From the NCBI GenBank assembly GCA_963592205.1, contig CAVAVU010000042.1, positions 1 to 12,355 on the forward strand: a DNA stretch of 12,355 nt, in the 5' to 3' direction. Below, in pieces: positions 6,323 to 12,355 of the stretch (the first letter of the stretch is position 1; every line of letters begins with the position of its first letter). Under the pieces are notes generated by a model. It was not told the DNA's origin. It searched no databases and worked only from the letters and a program-made list of their open reading frames with translations. The stretch comes from Claveliimonas sp963592205 (GTDB lineage: Bacteria > Bacillota > Clostridia > Lachnospirales > Lachnospiraceae). The position numbers and the translations under genes were made by a program.

Positions 6323-6586
6323 ACCGTTGAGAAAGAGGAGTAAGTTATCAGCGTGAGGTTAAAGAGAGTGGCAGGTGGTGAGATTGCCATACGGAACGGA
6401 TAGCTGAATGGACTTTCGAGGGCAGTCGGAAATCGAAAGAGACTATGGCTTGTCGGGAACCGAACCCGTTATCAATCAGGGATGTATGTTAGTACATGAG
6501 AAGCGTGGACGCTAGTCAAGTTGAGTGGTACCGCGATAATGATGATAATTATTACCGCCTCAAACATTTTGTTTGGGGCGGTTTTC
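6323..6586 (+). promoter_or_regulatory. T-box riboswitch, tryptophan specifier
   Basis: The leader holds the conserved T-box parts in order: AGUA box in GAGGAGTAAG (6336-6344), stem I arms, specifier loop GAATGGA with codon UGG at 6409-6411, and the T-box GAGTGGTACCGCG (6523-6535), whose UGGU pairs with the tRNA acceptor end. A terminator follows. By the established mechanism, uncharged tRNA-Trp binds specifier and T-box and stabilises the antiterminator, so the operon is switched on when tryptophan is scarce. The UGG codon agrees with the TrpXYZ-type transporter downstream. This leader accounts for most of the gene-free stretch 6186-6672. Confidence 0.93.
6554..6586 (+). terminator. T-box-controlled terminator
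   Basis: Arms 6554-6566 and 6570-6582 form a 13-bp stem with one T-G wobble and a 3-base loop, followed by TTTT. Its left arm begins with ACCGCC, so it competes with the T-box antiterminator that uses the CCGCG side. Confidence 0.9.
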
Positions 6587-6672
6587 TTTATATTATCAGA
6601 AAGAAATGGACGAAGTTCACTGATTATCTCTCCTAACATGAAACTTAGCACAGAGAAAAGGAGAACAGTATT

Positions 6673-7698
6673 ATGAAAAAGAAAACAATCGCAATTATGA
6701 TGACAGCAGCAATGGTGATGGCTATGGCGGCAGGATGTGGCAGCAATAGCAGCAAGGATTCTTCAGACGGAGATAGCAAGGAAGCAAGCTACAAGATTGG
6801 TATTCAGCAGTTTGCAGAGCACGGTTCGCTGGATAACTGCCGGGAAGGTTTTCTGGAAGGACTGGAAGAGGAAGGCATCAAAGAAGGCGATAATCTGACG
6901 GTAGAAGTGAAGAATGCTATGGCAGATACTGCTACGAATGCTCAGATTGCAGATTCTTTCGTATCTGATAACATGGATCTGATCTGCGCGATTGCAACAC
7001 CGAGTGCACAGAGCGCATATAATGCAGCGATGGATAAAGATATTCCGGTTGTGTATACAGCGGTTACAGATCCGGTTGCAGCAGAGCTTGCAGATGAAGA
7101 TGGTAATCCGGTCGGTAATGTAACAGGAACTTCTGATACACTTCCGGTTGAGGAACAGCTCAAAATGATCCGCGAAATGATGCCGGATGCTAAGACAATC
7201 GGTATTCTGTATACAACCAGCGAGGCGAATTCCGTATCAGCTATTGCAACATATGAATCATTAGTAGATAAATACGGATTTACATTAGAAACAAAAGGTA
7301 TCAGCCAGACATCAGAGATCGCACTTGCAACAGATGATCTGCTGACTAAAGTTGACTGCATTACCAACCTTACAGACAACACGGTAGTAGCATCTCTTCC
7401 TACTATTCTGGAAAAAGCCAATGAAAAAGGTATTCCGGTATTCGGAAGCGAGATTGAGCAGGTAAAGATCGGCTGCCTGGCTGCAGAGGGTATTGATTAT
7501 ATCCAGCTTGGTAAACAGACCGGTAAGATCGCTGCACAGATTCTGAAAGGCGAGAAAAAAGCATCAGAGATTCCTTACGAGATCATTTCTGAGCCTGGTT
7601 TCTATGTAAATACAAAAGTAGCAGAGAATCTTGGAATCGAAGTTCCATCTGACCTTGCTGATTCAGCAGTAGAAAGCTTCGATACAATTTCTGAATAA
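6673..7698 (+). CDS. trpX: TrpX-type ABC transporter substrate-binding lipoprotein
   Basis: 341-residue extracytoplasmic binding protein. A lipoprotein signal (MKKKTIAIMM then an Ala/Met-rich core) ends in the lipobox AAGC with Cys22 as the lipidation site, followed by a Ser/Asp-rich linker to about residue 38. The mature part (YKIGIQQFAEHGSLDNCREG; AIATPSAQSAYNA; VVYTAVTDPVAA; GILYTTSEANS) fits the ABC_sub_bind/COG2984 family. Members next to a Trp T-box are assigned as tryptophan-binding TrpX. ATG 6673 has AAGGAG nine bases upstream. It heads the trpXYZ-dut operon. Ligand identity is inferred from the UGG specifier and gene order. Confidence 0.88.
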   Translation: MKKKTIAIMMTAAMVMAMAAGCGSNSSKDSSDGDSKEASYKIGIQQFAEHGSLDNCREGFLEGLEEEGIKEGDNLTVEVKNAMADTATNAQIADSFVSDNMDLICAIATPSAQSAYNAAMDKDIPVVYTAVTDPVAAELADEDGNPVGNVTGTSDTLPVEEQLKMIREMMPDAKTIGILYTTSEANSVSAIATYESLVDKYGFTLETKGISQTSEIALATDDLLTKVDCITNLTDNTVVASLPTILEKANEKGIPVFGSEIEQVKIGCLAAEGIDYIQLGKQTGKIAAQILKGEKKASEIPYEIISEPGFYVNTKVAENLGIEVPSDLADSAVESFDTISE

Positions 7699-7708
7699 GA
7701 TTTGTAAA

Positions 7709-7730
7709 GTTCCGGAGAAGAATTCGGAAT
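7709..7730 (+). other. Small intercistronic hairpin
   Basis: TTCCG (7710-7714) pairs with CGGAA (7725-7729), with a possible G-T closing pair, between the binding-protein and permease genes. There is no U-tract. It could protect the 3' end of the binding-protein message and help make more binding protein than permease, but a 5-bp stem is weak. Confidence 0.25.
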
Positions 7731-7758
7731 AAGAAGAGTAATTAACGGAGGCATTTTC

Positions 7759-8646
7759 ATGGATTTTTTAATATCAATTTTAGAGCAGGGGCTGATCTAC
7801 GGGATACTGGCTCTTGGAGTATATATCACCTATAAGATTCTGGACTTTCCGGATCTGACCGTAGATGGAAGTTTCCCGCTGGGCGGTGCGATCACGGCGC
7901 ATTTCCTGACAGGAGGGATGAATCCTTACCTGACACTTCTGCTGGCGTTTGCGGCAGGAGCTGTGGCTGGCATCTGCACCGGACTGATCCATGTGAAATG
8001 CCGTGTCCGTGACCTGTTATCCGGTATTATCATGATGACAGCATTGTGGACGATCAACCTGTATGTGGCAGGAACAGCGAATGTACCACTGTTCTCACAG
8101 CAGACGATATTTAAAAATGATACACTGAACAGTCTGATTCCGGAAGGAGTTAAGGCATACACGACATTGATTATTGTAGTGATTCTGGTCGTGATCAGCA
8201 AAGTACTGCTGGATCTGTATCTGGAGACCAAATCCGGTTATCTGCTCCGTGCAGTTGGTGACAATCCGACACTGGTTACATCGCTTGCTAAGGATCAGGG
8301 CAATGTGAAGATCGTAGGTCTTGCGATTGCAAACGGACTGGTGTCACTGTCAGGCAGCGTGTTCTGTCAGGAGGAACGTGTATTTGAAATCTCAATGGGT
8401 ACAGGTGCTATCGTAATCGGACTTGCGAGCGTTATTATCGGTACCAGCCTGTTTAAGAAACTTACATTATTAAAAGCAACTTCGGCAGTACTGATCGGTT
8501 CCGTGGTATATAAGGCATGTGTGGCGATTGCACTCCGCAACTTTGAGCCGCAGGCAATGAAACTGATCACAGCAGTATTGTTCCTTGCAATTCTGGTGCT
8601 TGGCATGGAACGCAGAAAGAAGGTGAAGACGGATGCTGGAGCTTAA
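7759..8646 (+). CDS. trpY: TrpY-type ABC transporter permease
   Basis: 295-residue polytopic membrane protein of the LivH/RbsC-like permease superfamily (BPD_transp_2 type, COG4120). Hydrophobic segments lie around residues 3-27, 38-50, 56-77, 86-104, 135-153, 183-204, 214-232, 239-259 and 267-283. The cytoplasmic RAVGDNPTLVTSLA segment (164-177) is where the ATPase couples in this superfamily. The ATG at 7759 follows CGGAGG. The last 14 bases overlap the ATPase gene, so translation is probably coupled. It is the pore for the amino acid bound by the upstream lipoprotein. Confidence 0.88.
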   Translation: MDFLISILEQGLIYGILALGVYITYKILDFPDLTVDGSFPLGGAITAHFLTGGMNPYLTLLLAFAAGAVAGICTGLIHVKCRVRDLLSGIIMMTALWTINLYVAGTANVPLFSQQTIFKNDTLNSLIPEGVKAYTTLIIVVILVVISKVLLDLYLETKSGYLLRAVGDNPTLVTSLAKDQGNVKIVGLAIANGLVSLSGSVFCQEERVFEISMGTGAIVIGLASVIIGTSLFKKLTLLKATSAVLIGSVVYKACVAIALRNFEPQAMKLITAVLFLAILVLGMERRKKVKTDAGA

Positions 8647-9406
8647 GCATATTCACAAATATTACAATCCGGGTACAGTTAATGAAATGTGCCTGTTTCA
8701 GGATTTTAACCTGACGATCAATGATGGAGAATTTGTCTCTGTAGTAGGAAGTAACGGTTCCGGTAAGACGTCTATGCTCAATATCATTTGCGGAAGCATC
8801 CCGGCAGAAGGCGGACAGATCTGTATCGGTGGAAAAGACATTTCCAAAGAGAAAGAATATCAGAGAAACCGCCGCATCGGCCGTGTATACCAGAATCCGG
8901 CAGTGGGTACTTGCCCGTCGATGACCATTCTGGAAAATATGTCCCTTGCAGATAATAAGGGTAAGAGCTACGGATTTGGCAGAGGAACAAATAAAGCAAG
9001 AATCGATTATTACAGAGAACAGCTCAGCCAGCTTGGACTTGGACTGGAAGATAAGATGGATGTGAAAGTCGGCGTGCTGTCCGGCGGACAGCGTCAGGCA
9101 ATGGCACTGCTCATGTCTACGATGACTCCGATTGAATTTCTGATCCTGGATGAGCATACGGCGGCGCTTGATCCGAAGACGGCAGAACTGATCATGCAGC
9201 TTACCGATAAGATTGTAAAAGAAAAGAAACTGACGACCATCATGGTTACGCATAATCTCCGCTATGCTATGGAATACGGCGACCGCCTGCTGATGATGCA
9301 TCAGGGCGAGGCTATCCTTGACAAGAAGGGCGAGGAAAAGTATAGTATGTCTGTGGATGACGTTCTCAAATTATTCAATGAGATCAGCATCGAATGTGGA
9401 AATTAA
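8633..9406 (+). CDS. trpZ: TrpZ-type ABC transporter ATPase
   Basis: 257-residue cytosolic ATP-binding subunit (COG1101 type). Walker A GSNGSGKT (39-46), Q-loop Gln87 in RVYQNP, signature LSGGQ (149-153), Walker B FLILDE (169-174), D-loop AALD (177-180) and switch His207 in VTHN are all intact. The family-specific NPAVGTCPSMTILENMSLA follows the Q-loop. It overlaps the permease gene by 14 bases and is followed 15 bases later by the dUTPase gene. All catalytic residues are present, so it should power import. Confidence 0.92.
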   Translation: MLELKHIHKYYNPGTVNEMCLFQDFNLTINDGEFVSVVGSNGSGKTSMLNIICGSIPAEGGQICIGGKDISKEKEYQRNRRIGRVYQNPAVGTCPSMTILENMSLADNKGKSYGFGRGTNKARIDYYREQLSQLGLGLEDKMDVKVGVLSGGQRQAMALLMSTMTPIEFLILDEHTAALDPKTAELIMQLTDKIVKEKKLTTIMVTHNLRYAMEYGDRLLMMHQGEAILDKKGEEKYSMSVDDVLKLFNEISIECGN

Positions 9407-9421
9407 AGGGGAATGTGACAG

Positions 9422-9940
9422 ATGGCAAAGAGAATTGCAAAGTTTGAAAAGGTGAGCTTCGCACAGTTTGAAGCAGCCTGGAAAGATACATTTGACGAGA
9501 ACAGCACAGAGAAGATTCAGGCAATTTATGAGGGCATTGAACTTCCGAAGCGCGCGACCAGCGGATCAGCAGGATATGATTTCTATGCGCCGGTAGATTT
9601 TACCATTGCACCGGGTGAGACGGTAAAGATTCCGACCGGTATCCGGGTACATATGGAAGAAGAATGGGTGTTGAAGTGTTATCCGAGAAGCGGACTGGGA
9701 TTCAAATACCGCCTGCAGCTTAATAATACGGTCGGCATTATTGATAGTGACTATTATTATTCTGATAATGAAGGTCATATATTTGCAAAGATTACCAATG
9801 ATTCCAATGAAGGCAAGACAGTAGAACTGAAAGCCGGCAATGGATTCATGCAGGGAATCTTTGTGGAATATGGTATTACTGTGGATGATGACGTGCAGAC
9901 CGTGCGTAACGGCGGGTTTGGCAGCACGACAAAAGCATAA
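9422..9940 (+). CDS. dut: Deoxyuridine triphosphatase (dUTPase)
   Basis: 172-residue trimeric-type dUTPase that hydrolyses dUTP to dUMP and pyrophosphate, keeping uracil out of DNA and feeding dTMP synthesis. The five motifs are in order: AGYDFYAP (50-57), PRSGLG (88-93), NTVGIIDSDYY (102-112), GNGFMQGIF (139-147) and RNGGFGST (162-169). Motif 4 departs from the usual GDRIAQ, and motif 3 is followed by a YYSDNEG insertion. An N-terminal extension of about 40 residues makes it longer than the usual 140-150. It follows the transporter ATPase by 15 bases and ends at a terminator, so it should share the tryptophan-controlled transcript unless an internal promoter exists; none was seen. The divergence resembles a phage or clostridial subtype. 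Confidence 0.88.
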   Translation: MAKRIAKFEKVSFAQFEAAWKDTFDENSTEKIQAIYEGIELPKRATSGSAGYDFYAPVDFTIAPGETVKIPTGIRVHMEEEWVLKCYPRSGLGFKYRLQLNNTVGIIDSDYYYSDNEGHIFAKITNDSNEGKTVELKAGNGFMQGIFVEYGITVDDDVQTVRNGGFGSTTKA

Positions 9941-9981
9941 CCATTGAAGGTGTAACATATTTATAATAAGTAAGAATGAAG

Positions 9982-10012
9982 ATATGCAGGGCAGAGGCTC
10001 TGCATATTTTTT
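9982..10012 (+). terminator. Intrinsic terminator of the trpXYZ-dut operon
   Basis: Arms 9982-9989 and 10000-10007 (ATATGCAG/CTGCATAT), extended by a G-T and two G-C pairs, form an 11-bp stem with a 4-base loop, followed by five Ts. Confidence 0.88.
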
Positions 10013-10030
10013 ATGTATCAGGGCATTCTA
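10002..10030 (+). promoter_or_regulatory. Candidate sigma-G promoter of spoVAF
   Basis: GCATA (10002-10006) and CATTCTA (10024-10030), 17 bases apart, fit the B. subtilis sigma-G consensus GHATR-N17/18-CATWHTA at every position. Start would be near 10037, 34 bases before the ATG. The -35 box is part of the right arm of the upstream terminator. Forespore expression suits a SpoVA/GerA-type germination gene. Confidence 0.55.
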
Positions 10031-10070
10031 TTTCTGATATATGCCGGATGGCAGAAATGGAGGAACGGAT

Positions 10071-11432
10071 ATGCCTGAATATAGAAATGTGACTGCATCG
10101 CTGAAGGAGAATACGGCTTATGTGAATGAGATTCTTCCTGTGCAGGACAGCTTTGATATTGTTCAGAGAAATATGATGATCGGAGGACGGGAGGCAGCAT
10201 TTTTCTTTGTAGACGGTTTTACAAAGGATGAGACGATGCTGAAGATCATGGATTCTATGATGTCGATTACGGAAGAGGATATGCCAAAGAGCGCAACAGC
10301 ATTTTCTAAAAATCACATTCCATATGTTGAAGTTGATATTCTGAGTGAGTTTGACCAGATCTTTCATAATATTTTGTCAGGAACCACTGCATTGTTTATT
10401 GATGGGTATGAGGGATGTTTTATCATAGACTGTCGTACGTATCCGGCAAGAAGCGTGGATGAACCGGACAAAGATAAGGCGCTCCGGGGGTCCAGAGATG
10501 GTTTTGTGGAGACGATTGTGTTTAATACGGCATTGATGCGGAGGAGAATCAGGGATCCGCATCTGATCATGCAGATGATGAAAGTTGGGGAGAGTACAGG
10601 CACAGATGTAGCAGTCTGCTATATGTCTGACCGGGCAGATCCGGATCTGCTCCACAAGCTGCTCAGAAAGATTGGCGGCATTCATGTGGATGCGCTGAAA
10701 ATGAATCAGCAGAGTCTTGCAGAGTGTCTGATGAAGCGGAAATGGTATAATCCATTTCCAAAATTCAAGTTTACAGAGCGTCCGGATACGGCAGCTGCAT
10801 GTCTGTTGGAAGGGAAAATTGTGATTCTTGTGGATAATTCGCCGTCTGCGATGATTATGCCGACATCGATATTTGATATTGTGGAGGAGGCAAATGATTA
10901 TTACTTTCCGACATTGACGGGGATTTATTTGAAAGTGTCCAGAGGGCTGATTGCGCTGATGACGGTATTTCTGACGCCTCTGTATCTGTTATTTATGCAG
11001 AATCCGCAATGGCTGCCGGAGACATTTCGATTTGTGACAGTGCGGGATATGGTAAATGTGCCGTTAATCTGGCAGCTTCTGATCCTGGAGCTTGCGATTG
11101 ATGGACTGAGACTTGCGGCAATGAATACACCAAATATGCTGAGTACGCCGTTAAGCGTGATCGCTGGTCTTGTGCTGGGAGAATTTTCAGTGTCTTCAGG
11201 CTGGTTCAACAGCGAAATCATGCTTGCAATGGCATTTGTCTCTGTGGCAAATTATACCCAGCCGAACTTTGAACTTGGCTATGCGCTGAAATTTATGCGC
11301 CTGCAATTGTTGATCTTGACGGCAGTTTTGAACTGGGCGGGATTCGTGATCGGCGTACTGGTAGTGGTCGGAAGCATTTGCTTCAATAAGACGCTGACCG
11401 GACACAGTTATCTGCATATTAGCCGAAATTAG
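10071..11432 (+). CDS. spoVAF: SpoVAF/GerA-family spore germination membrane protein
   Basis: 453-residue inner spore-membrane protein of the GerA A-subunit family, closest in feel to SpoVAF. The soluble N-terminal half ends with the family signature RGSRDGFVETIVFNTALMRR (139-158), then VDNSPSAMIMPTSIFD (254-269) and DYYFPTLTGIYLKVSR (276-291). Hydrophobic segments lie near 291-310, 330-350, 360-372, 383-397 and 410-437. I start it at 10071, with GGAGG seven bases upstream; ATG 10041 has no ribosome site. The protein ends SYLHISRN, where relatives carry a longer tail with PLIPF, so about 30-50 C-terminal residues seem missing. No spoVAA-E genes flank it, so it is an isolated copy here. Likely role: spore germination response; its germinant is unknown. 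Confidence 0.88.
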   Translation: MPEYRNVTASLKENTAYVNEILPVQDSFDIVQRNMMIGGREAAFFFVDGFTKDETMLKIMDSMMSITEEDMPKSATAFSKNHIPYVEVDILSEFDQIFHNILSGTTALFIDGYEGCFIIDCRTYPARSVDEPDKDKALRGSRDGFVETIVFNTALMRRRIRDPHLIMQMMKVGESTGTDVAVCYMSDRADPDLLHKLLRKIGGIHVDALKMNQQSLAECLMKRKWYNPFPKFKFTERPDTAAACLLEGKIVILVDNSPSAMIMPTSIFDIVEEANDYYFPTLTGIYLKVSRGLIALMTVFLTPLYLLFMQNPQWLPETFRFVTVRDMVNVPLIWQLLILELAIDGLRLAAMNTPNMLSTPLSVIAGLVLGEFSVSSGWFNSEIMLAMAFVSVANYTQPNFELGYALKFMRLQLLILTAVLNWAGFVIGVLVVVGSICFNKTLTGHSYLHISRN

Positions 11433-11478
11433 TTGGAAAAAGATGTGAATTTTCGGCATAGGAAAATCCTTGAATCAG

Positions 11479-11507
11479 TGGACAGATGGAACAAAATCTT
11501 GTATGAT
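11479..11507 (+). promoter_or_regulatory. Promoter of the degV-family gene
   Basis: TGGACA (11479-11484), a 17-base spacer and TATGAT (11502-11507) make a near-consensus sigma-A promoter with a start near 11514, about 30 bases before the ATG at 11545. It separates this gene from the spore gene. Confidence 0.65.
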
Positions 11508-11544
11508 TAGGTCAGAAATGTCAGAGGGGACGAGGAGGTAAACT

Positions 11545-12355
11545 ATGCGAGATTATATCATTACAGTAAACAGTACCGTGGATACGGGAAAGGAATGGCT
11601 GGAGGAGCGTAATGTGCCTGTAATGCCGCTGAAATATACAATAGACGGACAGGATTATACGGATATGTATGGACTGTCAGATAAAGAATTTTTCCAGAAG
11701 CTGAGAGAGGGCAAGATGTCAGTGACTTCTCAGATCAATCCGGAGGAAGCGAAGGAGATGCTGGAGCCATATGTAAAAGAAGGAAAGGATATCCTGCATC
11801 TTGCATTTTCATCAGCACTCAGTGGTACCTGCAACAGTATGAAGATTGCTGCGGAGGAACTGAAAGAAGAATATCCGGAAGCGAAGATCATTGTAGTGGA
11901 TACGCTGTGTGCATGTATGGGTGAGGCACTTCTTCTATATTATGCATTGAAGCAGAAAGAGGCAGGAAAGACTATTGAAGAAGTTGCAGAGTGGGCAGAA
12001 GAGAACAAACTTCATGTGTGCCACAATGTAACGGTGGATGATCTGTTCCATCTGCACAGAGGCGGCCGTGTATCTAAGACAGCGGCAGTTCTTGGAACGA
12101 TGGTAAAAGTAAAACCAATCATTCATATGGAAGACAATGGTGCGTTACAGGTGATCGGCAAAGAGCGCGGACGTAAAAAGTCCCTGCATAAGATCGTTGA
12201 CATGGCAGTGGAACGTTCGGCAGGATGGGACAATGAGATTGTGATGATTACTCATGGTGACTGCCTGGAAGATGCAGAGTATGTGGCGAAGCTGATCCGC
12301 GAGAAAATGGGCGTGGAGAATATATTTATCCACAATATCGGAACCGTAATTGGTA
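11545..12355 (+). CDS. DegV-family fatty-acid-binding protein, 3' partial
   Basis: 270 residues are visible; the window ends before the stop, probably 10-20 residues short of the usual 280-290. DegV/FakB proteins bind an acyl chain and, in FakB cases, present it to the kinase FakA for phospholipid synthesis. Seen are TSQINPEE (61-68), SSALSGTCNS (89-98), VVDTLCACMGEALL (117-130), the HRGGRVSKTAAVLGTMVKVK stretch (171-190) and ERGRKK (207-212). The usual N-terminal TDSS reads VNST (8-11), replacing the Asp with Asn. ATG 11545 follows GAGGAGG. It is unclear whether this is an FakB partner; no kinase lies here. Confidence 0.88.
   Translation, partial: MRDYIITVNSTVDTGKEWLEERNVPVMPLKYTIDGQDYTDMYGLSDKEFFQKLREGKMSVTSQINPEEAKEMLEPYVKEGKDILHLAFSSALSGTCNSMKIAAEELKEEYPEAKIIVVDTLCACMGEALLLYYALKQKEAGKTIEEVAEWAEENKLHVCHNVTVDDLFHLHRGGRVSKTAAVLGTMVKVKPIIHMEDNGALQVIGKERGRKKSLHKIVDMAVERSAGWDNEIVMITHGDCLEDAEYVAKLIREKMGVENIFIHNIGTVIG

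Noticed and set aside
10041..10070. Earlier ATG start for the spoVAF-like gene
   Set aside because: No ribosome site and nearly on the predicted transcription start; ATG 10071 has GGAGG at ideal spacing.
11422..11457. Hairpin GCCGAAA/TTTCGGC across the spoVAF stop as a terminator
   Set aside because: Loop of 22 bases and no U-tract after it; only 7 bp.
1..12355. CRISPR arrays, tRNA or rRNA genes, transposases or phage integrases
   Set aside because: No regularly spaced repeats, cloverleaf sequences or transposase/integrase motifs were seen in the reading frames.

Overview
The window looks like the chromosome of a spore-forming, low-to-middle GC Clostridia member, most likely a gut Lachnospiraceae (Mediterraneibacter/Dorea/Blautia-like). 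This rests on AGGAGG-type ribosome sites, a SpoVAF/GerA spore protein, a T-box riboswitch with a Trp specifier ahead of a TrpXYZ-type transporter, and orphan YezG-type immunity genes. Genus is inference. A 10-N run (3679-3688) shows this is a draft scaffold.

Layout. (1) 1-1500: a minus-strand two-gene operon, a cytidylate-kinase-like P-loop protein followed by a four-helix DUF2798-like membrane protein. Its leader carries a complete terminator between promoter and start codon, so attenuation is likely. Downstream are three palindromes, one a convincing minus-strand terminator. (2) 1550-4176: a visibly AT-richer plus-strand run of small genes: a DUF2716-like protein, a broken small membrane protein, a YezG/DUF600 immunity-like protein, a frameshifted gene, and a gene cut by the assembly gap. 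No toxin is present, so this reads as an orphan immunity island. (3) 4139-6185: a two-gene redox operon, an old-yellow-enzyme-type flavin reductase that keeps its Fe-S cysteines but lacks the usual C-terminal FAD/NAD domain, and a short-chain dehydrogenase. The pair suggests sequential reduction of an enone and a ketone, for example on a steroid, bile acid or dietary compound; the substrate is unknown. (4) 6223-10012: a 23-bp AT-rich tandem duplication, a strong promoter and a Trp T-box, then lipoprotein, permease, ATPase and a dUTPase, closed by an intrinsic terminator. (5) 10002-11432: a spoVAF-like germination gene with a candidate sigma-G promoter whose -35 lies inside the preceding terminator. 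(6) 11479-12355: a promoter and a DegV-family gene that runs off the end.

The best-supported biology is the tryptophan-responsive uptake operon. The most novel candidates are the single-domain Fe-S ene-reductase/SDR pair, the attenuated kinase/membrane-protein operon, and the decaying immunity array.
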